The notes under the pieces: model-generated | Database searches by the model: none | Told to the model about the DNA's origin: nothing | Seen by the model: the letters and a program-made list of their open reading frames with translations, nothing else | DNA from: Microbacterium dextranolyticum | Lineage (GTDB): Bacteria > Actinomycetota > Actinomycetes > Actinomycetales > Microbacteriaceae | Assembly: GCF_016907295.1 (NCBI RefSeq) | Contig: NZ_JAFBBR010000001.1 | Location: forward strand, 1,488,001-1,552,000 | Length of the DNA: 64,000 bases | Direction of reading: 5' to 3' | Program-made: the position numbers and the translations under genes | Part shown: one piece after another, positions 1 to 12,662 of the stretch | Numbering within the stretch: position 1 is the first letter of the stretch | How the letters are laid out: each line of letters opens with the position of its first letter

Positions 1-3000
1 CGTGCCGTTCAGCGACATCGACACGATGCGACCCGAGCGCGACGCGGTCTGGCCGGCCGGGGGAGCATCCTCGGTGTACTCGTAGGTGAAGCCCTGCGAG
101 ACGCCCAGGTGAAGCTTCGGGCGGTCGCCCGTCGCCTGCCACTGGCGCGTGAGGATGTCCTTGAGCTGAGCACCCGTGAGCGTGACCGTCACCAGGGTGT
201 TGGCGAAGGGCTGCACGTCGGCGATCTGCTTGTAGGTCACCGTCCCGTCGCCGGTGCGGATGAGGTCGGCCCGCAGCCCGCCCGGGTTCATCAGCGCGAT
301 CTGCGCCTTCTTGCCCGCATAGGCCGGGTTCGTGCTCGTGGCCCACAGATAGATGTCGGCGACCGTGTTGCCCATCGTCGACTCCACGCCCCGGTCGGAG
401 CCGCGCGTGCCGCCGCGAAGGATGTCGGCGGTGATCTTGCCGACCGGCTGCGCGCCGATCACGTTCGCGGTCGCGGCGAAGCCGGCCACGAGCGCTGCGA
501 CATCCGCATCCGCGGGGTACGCCTTGGCGAGCGGCGACGTCGAGCCCGCGATCGAGACGAGCTCGTGCGCCTGCGTGTCGTACGTGATCGAGAGCTGACC
601 GAGCGCCTTGCCGTACTCGGACGCCTGGATGACCGGGCGCAGCTTTCCGGTCGAGGCGACTTGCACCTTGCACGCGTAGGTCTGGTGCGTGTGCGCCGAG
701 ACGATGGCGTCGATGCTCGCCGAGGCGCCGCGGACGAGGGTCCCGAAGTCCGACGGGTCGGTCGCGACGGCGTCGCAGTTGTTCGACACCGACGAGCCGG
801 AGTGCGTCAGCAGCACCGTGACATCGGCGAGGTGGCCCTTGGCGATCGTCGCGGCGACACGGTTGGCCGCCTCGAGCTGGTCACCGAAGTCGATGTCCTC
901 GATGCCCTTGGGGTCGACCATCCGCGCCGTGTCCGTCGTCACGGTGCCGATGAAGGCGACGCGCACGCCGTCGATCGTCTTGATCGTGTACTCCTGCAGC
1001 GCAGGGGTCTTCGTGCCCTTCTTGTAGACGTTCGCGCCCAGCGCGTAGGGCGAACCTGCCGCGATCTGCTCGGGGGTCGCGCTCGCCGGATCGGTGTTGC
1101 CGCCGAAGCGGGGGATCACGCGCTTCGTCAGATCGGCGAAGCCGCGGTCGAACTCGTGGTTGCCGACCGCCGAGACTTCCAGTCCCGCAGCCTTCAGCGA
1201 GTCGATCGTGGGCGAGTCCTGCTGGATCAGCGAGGTGAAGGTGGAGGCCCCGATGTTGTCGCCAGCCGAGACCAGCAGCGTGTTCGGGTTCTTCGCCTTC
1301 TTGGCCTTCACGGCGCCCGCGAGCACGGCAGCACCGGCTTCGCCCTGGCTGCCTGCTTCGATACGACCGTGGAAGTCGTTGATCGTCAGGATGTCGATCG
1401 TCGTCGGAACGGCGGTGCGTGCCGAGAGGCCGACCTTCAGCGGGTCGTGGTCGCTCGAGCGGTACGGACCGTCCTGCCAGAACAGCGTGCCGTGGTTGTT
1501 GTAGCGGCTGTACTCGAGGGCGACCGACTCACCGGAGTTGATGTTCCACACGTCTCCGCCGGTGACACGCTTCTGCGCTGCCGCGTTGTACAGCACGTGG
1601 TCGAGCGAACCGGACAGGCCGTCGAACGAGTAGGTCGACCGCCCGACCTTCAGCGCCGATTCGGCGTCGACGTAGCCGGCGTCGTAGAGCACCTGCAGCG
1701 GGTCCTCGTGGGTGTACGAATTGAAGTCGCCGACCAGGATCGTCGCTTCGTCCGACGTGGTGATCGAGGACACCCAGTCACGCAATGCCGCGGCCTGCGC
1801 GATGCGAGCCGGGTTCCACGCGCCCTGCCCGTCCTTCTGGTCGGCTTGCGCGCCCGAAGCGCCGCTCGAGCTCTTGGACTTGAAGTGGTTCACCACGAAC
1901 AGGAACGGCGCACCGCCCGCCGTCGGGGCGAACCTCTGCGCGATCGGCTCGCGGGCGTTGCCGAACGCCTGACCCGATGCCGACTGCGTGCCCAGTGCGA
2001 GCGCGTCACCCACACGCTGCACCAGCGCGGGCTGATAGATGATGGCGTTGCGGATGACATCCTGCTGCGATGCGTCGGGCAGCTGGGCGGACGCCGGAAC
2101 GTAAGCCCACTTGGTCGTTCCCGCGGCGCTGTTCAGCGCGTCGACCAGGGTCGAGACAGCCTTGTCGGGCGTGCTCGGGGTCGACTTCGACGAGTTCTCG
2201 ATCTCCATGAGCCCGACGACCGAGGCATCCAGCGTGTTGATCGCCGAGACGATCTTCGACTGCTGGCGGGTGAGGTCGGCTGAGCTCCACGCACCGCGCA
2301 GGTCGCAGCCCGTGCGGACGTTCGTGCCGTTGCCGGCGCGGTCGGTGTAGGGCTGGCACGCGGTGTTCGAGGATCCGAGCGTCGTGAAGTAGTTCAGGAC
2401 GTTGAACGAGCCGACGCTGAGGTCCCCGCCGACCGCGGCGGGAGCGCTCGTGCGCGGGTTCGTGAACGTCGCCTGACCCTGTGTCGTTCCGTCACCGGGC
2501 AGGAAGGACGCCGGGTTCAGCTTCCACCTGTTGTTGCGGTAGTCGAGGACGAACGAGCCGCTGAGCGTGGCCGTGCCGCCGACGACGACCGGGTGCTCCA
2601 GCGAGACATAGGCCGGGGTCGCGTTGCCGTTGAGGAGTGCGCCGGTGCCGTTGTTCGCGCGGGCCGCGTAGTCGAGGGATCCGCCGTCGTCCAGGACGAC
2701 GCCGCGCGCAAGGTTATCGGCGGCGACCGCAGCGGCTTCAGCCGAACCGGGGCGGCCGACGTCGGTGGGCTGACGCAGCACGCCGTTGCCGGCGGCCAGT
2801 CCTACCTCGCCGTAGCGGCTGGTGTTGTTCGTGTTCGTCACGGTGAACGAGCCCGAGACGCTCACGAGCATCGACTCGAGGCTTTCGCGCTGGGCGACCG
2901 AGGTAAGCCAGGTCGTGAGGACGACGGGCGCCGGCTTTGCGGCGTCGGCGATCTTCGTCGCCATGCCCGCATTCACGCTGAGCTGCGTCAGGCCGTTGAA

Positions 3001-4041
3001 CTCGCCGGCCGTGCCCGTGACGCGCACGGTGTCGCCCAGGGCGACCTCGCTCGCGACGGCGGCTGTCTTCGTGTAGACGAACACGGCGTCGGATGCCGCG
3101 TGGGTCGACAGGTCGAGGGTGCCTCCGGTGCCGGGGGTCTGAATGACGTACCCGTTGTAGCCGCCCGTCGCGTAGTGCGCCGTGACGACGCCCTCGGTGG
3201 TGACCGTCTGGCCGTTCAGGGGGGTGCTGTCGCCCGTGCCCTGGATCTGCGCGATGGGCGTGATCGTCTGGGGGCTGGGCGTCTGGGTCTGCGTGGGAGT
3301 CGGGGTCGGCGAACCGGTCGCGCTCGCCGACGGCGACGGTCCGGTCGATCCGGACGGCGACGGTTCGGGCGAGGGCGTGCTGCTGCCGGAGTTCTGCGGC
3401 GTCGGCTCGGCGACGGTGAAGTCCGCGCTGTTGACCGCCGTGTTCGTGTGGGCCGCGTCACGCGTGATGCTCGTCGTGTTCGTCGTCTCGTGCGCGGGCG
3501 AACCTGCGGCCGGGGCGGCGGAAGCGCCCCACGCGACGTAGTCGACCACCGCGTCGTCGTTCGGCCCGGTGACGGCCGTCGTGGTCGAGGCGAGCGCGAC
3601 CTTGCCGGTCTTGCCGCTCAACGCGAGAGTGCCCGTGGCGTCGGGGGTCGGCAGGGGCGTGGTGCCGCCGTCGCCCTTGGCCTCTTGCACGAGGAAGGTC
3701 GCTCCGGCGGGGATCGTGCCGCTCAACGCCTGCGGCGCGAACGTCTTTCCGGATGCCGCCGCCGCGTACTGCAGGCTCCAGCCCTCGAGGCTCACGGGGG
3801 CGGAAGACACATTGACGAGTTCCACGAAGTCGTTCGTGTACGTCGCGCCGCTGTTGCCGCCGCCGCCGTAGACCTCGTTGATGAGCACGGGGGCGCCGGT
3901 GCTGACGGCTGCTTCGGCGGGAAGCGCGATGACGCCGGCGCCGCCGATGGCGAGGGCTCCTGCGGTGATGGCGGCGACGAGCGCGCGGGGCGTCCGCCGT
4001 CCGGCCGTGGGACGCGGGGCGCCCGGTGTCGGATCTGACAC
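1..4041 (-). CDS. Secreted multidomain nuclease / 5'-nucleotidase (3' end outside window)
   Basis: The minus-strand frame stays open from the GTG at 4041 to base 1, giving at least 1347 residues, with the C-terminus cut off. An AGGGAG ribosome site precedes the GTG. Order seen: a basic, hydrophobic N-terminus ending near PAEA (signal peptide); a lamin-tail domain from about residue 50 (VLINEVYGGGGNSG); a Pro/Ser/Thr linker (PSPEPSPSG); an OB-like region; an ExeM/NucH-type endonuclease/exonuclease/phosphatase domain from about residue 530 (SVGSFNVLNYF, VGLMEIENSS, LVGDFNSY, SSDHDPL); then a UshA-type metallophosphoesterase (LTINDFHGRIEAG, SAGDNIGAS, GNHEFDRG, THSGSS, SAHTHQ) and the start of the 5'-nucleotidase C-terminal domain. 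Family knowledge suggests extracellular DNA and nucleotide scavenging for phosphate. A C-terminal LPXTG or membrane anchor may lie beyond the window. Confidence 0.9.
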   Translation of the reverse strand, partial: MSDPTPGAPRPTAGRRTPRALVAAITAGALAIGGAGVIALPAEAAVSTGAPVLINEVYGGGGNSGATYTNDFVELVNVSSAPVSLEGWSLQYAAAASGKTFAPQALSGTIPAGATFLVQEAKGDGGTTPLPTPDATGTLALSGKTGKVALASTTTAVTGPNDDAVVDYVAWGASAAPAAGSPAHETTNTTSITRDAAHTNTAVNSADFTVAEPTPQNSGSSTPSPEPSPSGSTGPSPSASATGSPTPTPTQTQTPSPQTITPIAQIQGTGDSTPLNGQTVTTEGVVTAHYATGGYNGYVIQTPGTGGTLDLSTHAASDAVFVYTKTAAVASEVALGDTVRVTGTAGEFNGLTQLSVNAGMATKIADAAKPAPVVLTTWLTSVAQRESLESMLVSVSGSFTVTNTNNTSRYGEVGLAAGNGVLRQPTDVGRPGSAEAAAVAADNLARGVVLDDGGSLDYAARANNGTGALLNGNATPAYVSLEHPVVVGGTATLSGSFVLDYRNNRWKLNPASFLPGDGTTQGQATFTNPRTSAPAAVGGDLSVGSFNVLNYFTTLGSSNTACQPYTDRAGNGTNVRTGCDLRGAWSSADLTRQQSKIVSAINTLDASVVGLMEIENSSKSTPSTPDKAVSTLVDALNSAAGTTKWAYVPASAQLPDASQQDVIRNAIIYQPALVQRVGDALALGTQSASGQAFGNAREPIAQRFAPTAGGAPFLFVVNHFKSKSSSGASGAQADQKDGQGAWNPARIAQAAALRDWVSSITTSDEATILVGDFNSYTHEDPLQVLYDAGYVDAESALKVGRSTYSFDGLSGSLDHVLYNAAAQKRVTGGDVWNINSGESVALEYSRYNNHGTLFWQDGPYRSSDHDPLKVGLSARTAVPTTIDILTINDFHGRIEAGSQGEAGAAVLAGAVKAKKAKNPNTLLVSAGDNIGASTFTSLIQQDSPTIDSLKAAGLEVSAVGNHEFDRGFADLTKRVIPRFGGNTDPASATPEQIAAGSPYALGANVYKKGTKTPALQEYTIKTIDGVRVAFIGTVTTDTARMVDPKGIEDIDFGDQLEAANRVAATIAKGHLADVTVLLTHSGSSVSNNCDAVATDPSDFGTLVRGASASIDAIVSAHTHQTYACKVQVASTGKLRPVIQASEYGKALGQLSITYDTQAHELVSIAGSTSPLAKAYPADADVAALVAGFAATANVIGAQPVGKITADILRGGTRGSDRGVESTMGNTVADIYLWATSTNPAYAGKKAQIALMNPGGLRADLIRTGDGTVTYKQIADVQPFANTLVTVTLTGAQLKDILTRQWQATGDRPKLHLGVSQGFTYEYTEDAPPAGQTASRSGRIVSMSLNGT

Positions 4042-4227
4042 GTGTTCTCCCTGGTTTCGTATACGTGGGGGGTGAGGTCGCTGCCGCGACCTATGGGTGT
4101 GATGAGAGTTCATCCTGCGCAGGCTGAGCGTCGATCGCGTTGCGAGCAGGTGAACACGAGGAGTCGCCCGGCACGCCCTCACGGCGCGGCGCGGCTCACG
4201 ACGCGGCGGCGATCGTGTCGGCGTCGG

Positions 4228-4233
4228 TAGAAT
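4228..4233 (+). promoter_or_regulatory. Candidate -10 box of lepA
   Basis: TAGAAT lies nine bases before the lepA ATG. A start of transcription at or just before the ATG would make a leaderless mRNA, a common arrangement in actinobacteria. No clear -35 or ribosome site is visible, which fits leaderless initiation. Inference only. Confidence 0.45.
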
Positions 4234-4242
4234 GCTCGGAAT

Positions 4243-6087
<1,845 letters not shown>

Positions 6088-6143
6088 TCGGCCGCCTCAG
6101 TCTCACGGACGCGCGACATCGAGGGGTCGGTATCCTGGAGGAC

Positions 6144-6794
6144 ATGCGTCGCGGGAACTTCCAGGCCGGAACGGTCGATTACGCGGCGGTCGGCGCCACG
6201 AGCGCGCACGACCTCATGTCGTACCCGCCCGAGCAGAGCGTGCCCGCCGAGGCATCCTGGCGCATCGGCAGCGGGCAGGAACGCTTCGAGACCTCGGCAG
6301 ACGCGCTGCTCTCCTGGGCCGCGCTGCGCGGCGCCGGCCTCGAGATCACGGACGTGCGCCCCGCCTCGGGCCCGATGTACTCCGGCGTCGGCTTCGATGC
6401 CGAAGGGCTGCCGGTCGCCCCCAGCCGTCTCGAGGCCGATCAGCGCTTCGACGCCGACGGGACGCCGTACGTCGCCGCCGGCACGACCATCCGCGTGCAC
6501 GGACACATCAAGGGCATGAACGCCGACGGTGAGCTTCGCGTCATCTCCGCGATCGAAGAACCACGCCGCGTCGCGTTCGCCCTCGGCACGGTCGGCGGCT
6601 CCGTCGTCAGCGGCGAGGAGTCGTTCGCGATCGAGTGGCTCGACAACGACGAGGTGCGCTTCGTCGTGCGGGCCTTCGACCGTCCCGTGGCTCTCGCCTA
6701 CCGCCTCGTCCCGCCGCTCGTGAAGCGCCGGCGTCGCGAGCTGTTCCAGGGCTATCTGCGCGCGATCTCGCCGATGTTCACGACGCCCGCCTGA
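6144..6794 (+). CDS. DUF1990 family protein
   Basis: Protein of 216 residues with a GGAGG ribosome site six bases before the ATG. It starts RRGNFQAGTVDYAAVGAT and continues through LMSYPPEQSVPA and RIGSGQERFETSADALLSWAALRGAGLEI, the pattern of DUF1990, and ends with SYLRP-like LFQGYLRAISP. No catalytic motif is evident and no signal peptide or membrane segment is seen. Members of this family are common beside housekeeping genes in actinobacteria and have no firmly assigned biochemical role. The stop overlaps the hemW start (TGATG), so the two are probably translated together. Confidence 0.8.
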   Translation: MRRGNFQAGTVDYAAVGATSAHDLMSYPPEQSVPAEASWRIGSGQERFETSADALLSWAALRGAGLEITDVRPASGPMYSGVGFDAEGLPVAPSRLEADQRFDADGTPYVAAGTTIRVHGHIKGMNADGELRVISAIEEPRRVAFALGTVGGSVVSGEESFAIEWLDNDEVRFVVRAFDRPVALAYRLVPPLVKRRRRELFQGYLRAISPMFTTPA

Positions 6795-8011
6795 TGGGTT
6801 CGGCTCTTCCACTCGGTGATCCGGCACCCGCCGACGGTGCTCTGCCCGGTGACATCGTTCTGGAGGGAACGGTCGACTTCGGCGTCTACCTGCACGTGCC
6901 GTTCTGTCGTGTGCGGTGCGGTTACTGCGACTTCAACACCTACACCGCCTCCGAACTGCGCGGCGCACGGCAGGATGCCTACGCCGACGAGGTGCTGCGC
7001 GAGATCGATCTCTCCCTCGCGGTCCTCGAGAGCCGCGGGCCGCTCCGGCCCGCGCAGACGGTGTTCTTCGGCGGCGGCACGCCCACGTTGCTGCCCGCCG
7101 GCGACCTTGCCCGGATGCTCGCGGGCGTCCGTGACGGCTTCGGTCTGGCTCCGGGTGCCGAGGTCACGGTCGAGGCCAACCCCGACACGGTGACGGCGTC
7201 CGTCGTCGACGAACTGGCGCGCGCCGGAGTGACGCGCATGTCGATCGGAATGCAGTCGACGGTGCCGCACGTGCTCCGCACGCTCGATCGGACCCATGAG
7301 CCCGCGGCCGTCGCACGCGCCGTCGAGGCGGCCCGCGCGGCCGGTCTCGATGTCAGCGTCGACCTCATCTACGGGACGCCCGGAGAGTCGCTGGCCGACT
7401 GGGAGGCGTCGGTACGGGCCGCTCTGGAGCTGCGCCCCGACCACGTGTCCGCCTACGCCCTGATCGTCGAGGAAGGTACGAAGCTCGAGCGCGAGATTCG
7501 TCGGGGCGTCGTCGCCGCCCCCGACGACGACCTGCAGGCCGACATGTACGAGCTGGCGGATGAGGCCTTCGGCGCCGCGGGCTTCGCCTGGTACGAGGTG
7601 TCGAACTGGGCGACCGCACCCGAACACCGATCTCGGCACAACCTCGCCTATTGGCGGGGGACGGACTGGTGGGGCTACGGACCGGGCGCCCACAGCCACG
7701 TCGCGGGGCTGCGCTGGTGGAACGTCAAGCACCCGGCCGCCTATGCACAGCGCCTTGCGGCCGGCGAGTCTCCGGCGGCGGCGCGCGAACGGCCGGATGC
7801 CGCGGCGCGCCGACTCGAGAGCGTGCTGCTGCGCTCGCGTATCGCGGGGGGGATCGCCGTGGGGGAGCTCGTGGGCGAGGGGCGTCACGCCGTGGCATCC
7901 CTCATCGCCGACGGCCTGATCGACGGATCCGCCGCGGTGCGCGGTCGGGTCGTGCTGACGCGGCGGGGCCGCCTGCTCGCCGATGCCGTCGTTCGCGCGC
8001 TCACGGCGTGA
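6794..8011 (+). CDS. hemW: Radical SAM heme chaperone HemW (HemN-like)
   Basis: Protein of 405 residues from the ATG that overlaps the stop of the gene before it; an in-frame start further upstream at 6635 lies inside DUF1990 and is rejected. The radical-SAM cluster motif CRVRCGYC (Cx3CxxC) is at about residues 38-45, followed by FFGGGTPTLL and VTVEANPDTV, and by RMSIGMQS and DLIYGTPGES. The context WRGTDWWGYGPGAHSH is typical of HemW. The Cx3CxxC motif lacks the extra cysteine that marks true coproporphyrinogen dehydrogenase HemN, so a heme chaperone is the better name. It lies directly upstream of hrcA, as in many Gram-positive bacteria. Confidence 0.93.
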   Translation: MGSALPLGDPAPADGALPGDIVLEGTVDFGVYLHVPFCRVRCGYCDFNTYTASELRGARQDAYADEVLREIDLSLAVLESRGPLRPAQTVFFGGGTPTLLPAGDLARMLAGVRDGFGLAPGAEVTVEANPDTVTASVVDELARAGVTRMSIGMQSTVPHVLRTLDRTHEPAAVARAVEAARAAGLDVSVDLIYGTPGESLADWEASVRAALELRPDHVSAYALIVEEGTKLEREIRRGVVAAPDDDLQADMYELADEAFGAAGFAWYEVSNWATAPEHRSRHNLAYWRGTDWWGYGPGAHSHVAGLRWWNVKHPAAYAQRLAAGESPAAARERPDAAARRLESVLLRSRIAGGIAVGELVGEGRHAVASLIADGLIDGSAAVRGRVVLTRRGRLLADAVVRALTA

Positions 8012-8087
8012 GCGGCATTCGGCGCGGAGGCCGGGCGGCGGGCGCGGGGGTGCGTCATCGGCGCGCCGTCGTCGCCTCGCGGTAGGA

Positions 8088-8114
8088 TTGGCACTCGATG
8101 GCACGGAGTGCCAA
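8088..8114 (+). promoter_or_regulatory. CIRCE operator before hrcA-dnaJ
   Basis: TTGGCACTC, nine bases, then GAGTGCCAA: a perfect 9-9-9 inverted repeat matching the CIRCE element bound by HrcA. It ends 32 bases before the hrcA ATG and overlaps a TAGGAT -10-like sequence at 8083-8088. The layout implies autorepression of hrcA and heat induction of hrcA-dnaJ. Confidence 0.95.
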
Positions 8115-8146
8115 CAATCCGACGAGGTTCGACACAAGGAGGGACG

Positions 8147-9184
8147 ATGGTTTCGGAGCGCGGCCTGCAGGTCCTCCGCGCGATCGTGCAGGACTACGTC
8201 GACACGAACGAGCCCGTCGGCAGCAAGACCATCGTCGACCGTCATCAGTTCGGAGTGTCGGCAGCGACGATCCGCAATGACATGGCACTGCTCGAGGACG
8301 AAGAGCTGATCGTCGCTCCGCACACCTCCTCCGGGCGGGTGCCGACCGACAAGGGGTACCGCGTCTTCGTCGACCACCTGGCGGAGCTCCGCCCCCTCTC
8401 CGGAGCGCAGCGCGCGGCGATCTCCACCTTCCTCGCCGATCCGGTCGATCTCGACGATCTGCTCATGCGCACCGTGCGTGCGCTCACACGACTCACCGGT
8501 CAGGTGGCGATCGTGCAGTACCCGTCGTTCGCGCGGGCGAGCGTCTCGCACGTGGAGTTCGTCCATCTCGGCGGCACGCGCATCGTCGTGATCATCGTCA
8601 CCGACACCGGGCGCGTGTCGCAGCGCGTGGCGTTCCTGCAGGGCGAGCTGGACGAGAGCGACGCGGCCCGCGTGAAGGTCGCGATCGCGGCTCTGGTCAC
8701 CGGAAAGCCGGTCGCGGATGCCGCGCAGGCGATCTCCGACCTGTGCGCCGCTCCCGCGGGGGCGTCCCGTGTCGACGACGCCGTGCGCACGGTGGCGCGC
8801 ATCGTCGCCGAAGAACTCGACGACTTCCGCCAGGACCGGCTCGTGCTCGCCGGAAGTGCGACCCTCGCGCGCCGCGAGGGAGATTTCCGCGGCAGCATCT
8901 CGCCGCTCCTCGAGGCCATCGAAGAGCAGGTGACCCTGCTGAGCCTCATGGGCGAGATGGTCGCCGACGAGCAGGGACTCGCGGCGAGCATCGGCCGCGA
9001 GAACGCCTCGTTCGGCCTCGGCGAGGCATCCATCGTCACGAGCGACTACGACGGCGCGGGCACCCGCGCCCGGGTCGGGCTGCTCGGACCCACCCGCATG
9101 GACTACCCCACCAACCTCGCGGCGGTCCGCGCCGTCGCGCTCTACCTCACCCGACTGCTCGACGAGGACGACTCGTCCCGCTGA
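8147..9184 (+). CDS. hrcA: Heat-inducible transcription repressor HrcA
   Basis: Protein of 345 residues. The ATG at 8147 is chosen because AAGGAGGG lies six bases before it; a GTG at 8108 is in frame but lies inside the CIRCE repeat. The N-terminal winged helix shows [20 protein letters not shown] and [19 protein letters not shown], followed by [15 protein letters not shown], all hallmarks of HrcA. The C-terminal GAF-like part carries SIIGREN-type residues ([22 protein letters not shown]) and [10 protein letters not shown]. HrcA represses chaperone genes by binding CIRCE and is kept active by GroEL. dnaJ follows 53 bases downstream. Confidence 0.97.
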   Translation: MVSERGLQVLRAIVQDYVDTNEPVGSKTIVDRHQFGVSAATIRNDMALLEDEELIVAPHTSSGRVPTDKGYRVFVDHLAELRPLSGAQRAAISTFLADPVDLDDLLMRTVRALTRLTGQVAIVQYPSFARASVSHVEFVHLGGTRIVVIIVTDTGRVSQRVAFLQGELDESDAARVKVAIAALVTGKPVADAAQAISDLCAAPAGASRVDDAVRTVARIVAEELDDFRQDRLVLAGSATLARREGDFRGSISPLLEAIEEQVTLLSLMGEMVADEQGLAASIGRENASFGLGEASIVTSDYDGAGTRARVGLLGPTRMDYPTNLAAVRAVALYLTRLLDEDDSSR

Positions 9185-9237
9185 GCGGTCCGACACGTCC
9201 GACATCCACCGCGCCCGCTGGGCGCCGAAAGGCGATT

Positions 9238-10350
9238 GTGGCCGATCACTACGAAGTCCTGGGAGTCTCCCGCGACGCCACCCCCGACGAGATCAAGAAG
9301 GCGTACCGGCGGCTCGCCCGCGAACTGCACCCCGACGTGAACCCCGGAGCCGACGCCTCCGAGCGGTTCAAGCTCGTCACGCACGCCTACGACGTCCTGT
9401 CCGACCCCGAGCAGCGGCAGCGCTACGACCTCGGCGGCGACGGATCGGCATTCGGCGGCGGCGCCGGGAACTTCGGCGGCTTCGGCGACATCTTCGAGAC
9501 CTTCTTCGGCGGCGGAGGCGGCAGCCGCGGCGGACGTCCCCGCTCGCGGCGCGAGCGCGGACAGGACGCGCTGGTGCGCGTCACCCTCGACCTGAGGGAC
9601 GTCGTGTTCGGCGCACACCGCGACATCGACGTCGACACGGCCGTGCTCTGCGAGACCTGCGACGGATCGTGCTGCCAGCCGGGTACCCAGCCCGTGACGT
9701 GCGACATCTGTCACGGCTCGGGGCACGTGCAGCGCACCGTCCGGAGCCTGCTCGGCAACGTCGTCACCGCCCAGCCGTGCACCACCTGCCAGGGCTACGG
9801 CACGACGATTCCCTATCCCTGCGCGTCCTGCCAGGGACAGGGACGGGTGCGTGCCCGACGGACCGTCTCGGTGGACATCCCCGCCGGTGTCGAGACCGGG
9901 CTGCGCCTGCAGCTTCCCGGCTCGGGCGAGGTGGGCCCTGCGGGCGGACCGAACGGCGACCTGTATCTCGAAGTCACCGTCGCGCACGACGACGTGTTCA
10001 GCCGCGACGGGGACGACCTGCTCGCCACCCTCGAGGTCTCGATGCCCGACGCCATCCTCGGCGCGCACACGACCATCACGTCGCTCGACGGCGACGTGGA
10101 TCTGGAGGTACGCGCGGGCGTGCAGTCCGGGGATGTGCTCACGATCAAGGGCCGTGGGATCACGCCGCTGCGCGGGGGCACCCGCGGAGATCTCCGCGTC
10201 GGCGTGCAGGTCGTCACACCGACGAAGCTCGATGCGCGCTCGCGCGCGCTCATCGAGGACTTCGCGAAGAAGACGAAGGCCCCCGAGCCGCAGCTGGCGC
10301 AGTTCCATCAGGGACTGTTCTCGAAGCTGCGCGACAAGTTCCGCGGCTGA
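9238..10350 (+). CDS. dnaJ: Chaperone protein DnaJ (DnaJ2 type)
   Basis: Protein of 370 residues starting at a GTG ([23 protein letters not shown]). J domain with the HPD motif (ELHPDVNPG, near residue 33), a Gly/Phe-rich linker ([22 protein letters not shown]), a zinc-finger region and two beta-sandwich substrate domains. The cysteine repeats are CETC, CDIC, CTTC and CASC; the first repeat reads [13 protein letters not shown], so it departs from CxxCxGxG and carries an additional cysteine pair. This variation is common in DnaJ2 copies placed next to hrcA. It works with DnaK and GrpE. Probably co-transcribed with hrcA under CIRCE control. Confidence 0.96.
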   Translation: MADHYEVLGVSRDATPDEIKKAYRRLARELHPDVNPGADASERFKLVTHAYDVLSDPEQRQRYDLGGDGSAFGGGAGNFGGFGDIFETFFGGGGGSRGGRPRSRRERGQDALVRVTLDLRDVVFGAHRDIDVDTAVLCETCDGSCCQPGTQPVTCDICHGSGHVQRTVRSLLGNVVTAQPCTTCQGYGTTIPYPCASCQGQGRVRARRTVSVDIPAGVETGLRLQLPGSGEVGPAGGPNGDLYLEVTVAHDDVFSRDGDDLLATLEVSMPDAILGAHTTITSLDGDVDLEVRAGVQSGDVLTIKGRGITPLRGGTRGDLRVGVQVVTPTKLDARSRALIEDFAKKTKAPEPQLAQFHQGLFSKLRDKFRG

Positions 10351-10353
10351 GTC

Positions 10354-11160
10354 GTGGCGCTGCACTTCCTCGCCGACCCCGACGCGTCGAGCATCGCGCG
10401 CGCGGCCGGGTCGCCGCGCGACGACGCGGAATCCGCGCTGCGGATCACGGTCGCCGATGCACGCCCCGGTGACGAGGTGGTGCTCACCGGGTCCGAAGCG
10501 CACCACGCCGCGGTCGTCCGCCGCGTGCGCGTGGGCGAAGAGGTCACCGTCGGCGACGGAGCGGGCACCTGGCTGAGCGGAACCGTCGTCGAGGCGGCAC
10601 CGAAGCGCGTCGTCGTGCGTATCGCGGAGCATTCCGTCGTGCCCGCGCACACGCCGCGGATCGTTCTGGCCCAAGCGCTCGCGAAGGGCGACCGAGACGA
10701 GCTGGCGGTGCAGGCGGCCACGGAGCTCGGGGTCGACGAGATCGTGCCGTGGCAGGCATCCCGCAGCGTCTCCCGGTGGGATGCCGTGAAGGCGGCGAAG
10801 GGCGTCGCCCGCTGGAGCACGATCGTTCGCGAGGCGGCCAAGCAGGCGCACCGCGCGTGGGTTCCGCACGTGGCGGGTCCCACGACGACCGCGGCACTGG
10901 CGGCGTTGTCGGCGGGTGCTCGCGTGTGGGTGCTCGAGCCCACGGCATCCGCTCCTCTGTCGCAGATCGACCTCGACGAGGACGATCAGCGCGACATCGT
11001 GCTGGTGGTCGGTCCCGAAGGAGGGATCTCACCCGAGGAGCTCGCGGCTCTCGCGGCGGCGGGCGCCGAACACGTCCGCCTCGGCGACACCGTGCTGCGC
11101 ACTTCGACCGCCGGGCCCGCCGCCCTGGCCGTCCTCAACGCGCGCCTCGGGCGCTGGTGA
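10354..11160 (+). CDS. rsmE: 16S rRNA (uracil-1498-N3)-methyltransferase RsmE
   Basis: Protein of 268 residues from a GTG three bases after the dnaJ stop. It has an N-terminal PUA-like part (VVLTGSEAHHAAVVRRVRVGEEVTVGDG) and a C-terminal SPOUT knot domain with ALAKGDRDELAVQAATELGVDEIVPW, REAAKQAHRAWVP, VVGPEGGISPEEL and LGDTVLRTSTAGPAAL, all diagnostic of RsmE. It methylates N3 of U1498 in the ribosomal decoding region. The dnaJ-rsmE pair is common in bacteria. Confidence 0.96.
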   Translation: MALHFLADPDASSIARAAGSPRDDAESALRITVADARPGDEVVLTGSEAHHAAVVRRVRVGEEVTVGDGAGTWLSGTVVEAAPKRVVVRIAEHSVVPAHTPRIVLAQALAKGDRDELAVQAATELGVDEIVPWQASRSVSRWDAVKAAKGVARWSTIVREAAKQAHRAWVPHVAGPTTTAALAALSAGARVWVLEPTASAPLSQIDLDEDDQRDIVLVVGPEGGISPEELAALAAAGAEHVRLGDTVLRTSTAGPAALAVLNARLGRW

Positions 11161-11200
11161 GGCCGGCGCGCGCCACCTCCGTGCGCCGCCTGCCCGCCCG

Positions 11201-11206
11201 TAGACT
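11201..11206 (+). promoter_or_regulatory. Candidate -10 box for hinT
   Basis: TAGACT six bases before the ATG at 11213. Spacing puts the transcript start at the ATG, so the mRNA may be leaderless; no purine-rich ribosome site fits between. Inference. Confidence 0.4.
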
Positions 11207-11212
11207 GGGAAC

Positions 11213-11552
11213 ATGAGCGAGCCGTCGATCTTCACCCGCATCTACCAGGGCGAGATCCCGTCCGAGATCCTCGCCGAGACCGAGCACGCTTTCGCGATCC
11301 GCGACATCGCACCGCAGGCGCCCGTTCACCTGCTGGTGATCCCGAAGACCGCGCAGTATCGCGACGTCGTCGAACTCGCCGCGGGCGACCCCGCGCTCCT
11401 CGCCGAGATGGTGGCGCTGGCCCGCACGCTCGCCGAGGAACACGCGAATGGACAGTTCCGTCTCGTCTTCAACACGGGCGCCGCGGCCGGGCAGACCGTC
11501 TTCCACGTCCACGCGCACGTGCTGGCCGGCGACCTGGACGAAGGGAACCTCG

Positions 11553-11560
<8 letters not shown>
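11213..11560 (+). CDS. Histidine triad (HIT) family nucleotide hydrolase, HinT-like
   Basis: Protein of 115 residues, the usual HinT size. The N-terminus reads SIFTRIYQGEIPSEILAET, followed by APVHLLVIPK and the C-terminal histidine triad FHVHAHVLAG. HinT proteins hydrolyse adenosine or guanosine phosphoramidates and acyl-adenylates using the central histidine. The last eight bases overlap the start of phoH (GTGCCTGA), so translation is likely coupled. Confidence 0.93.

Positions 11561-12658
<1,098 letters not shown>

Positions 12659-12662
<4 letters not shown>

Noticed and set aside
109..2283. A 724-codon plus-strand open frame at the left edge
   Set aside because: It lies opposite the nuclease/5'-nucleotidase gene, whose frame shows clear domains; the plus-strand translation is Arg/Val/Asp-rich without motifs.
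8108..8146. Earlier hrcA start at GTG 8108
   Set aside because: That codon lies inside the CIRCE repeat, and the ATG at 8147 has a strong ribosome site.
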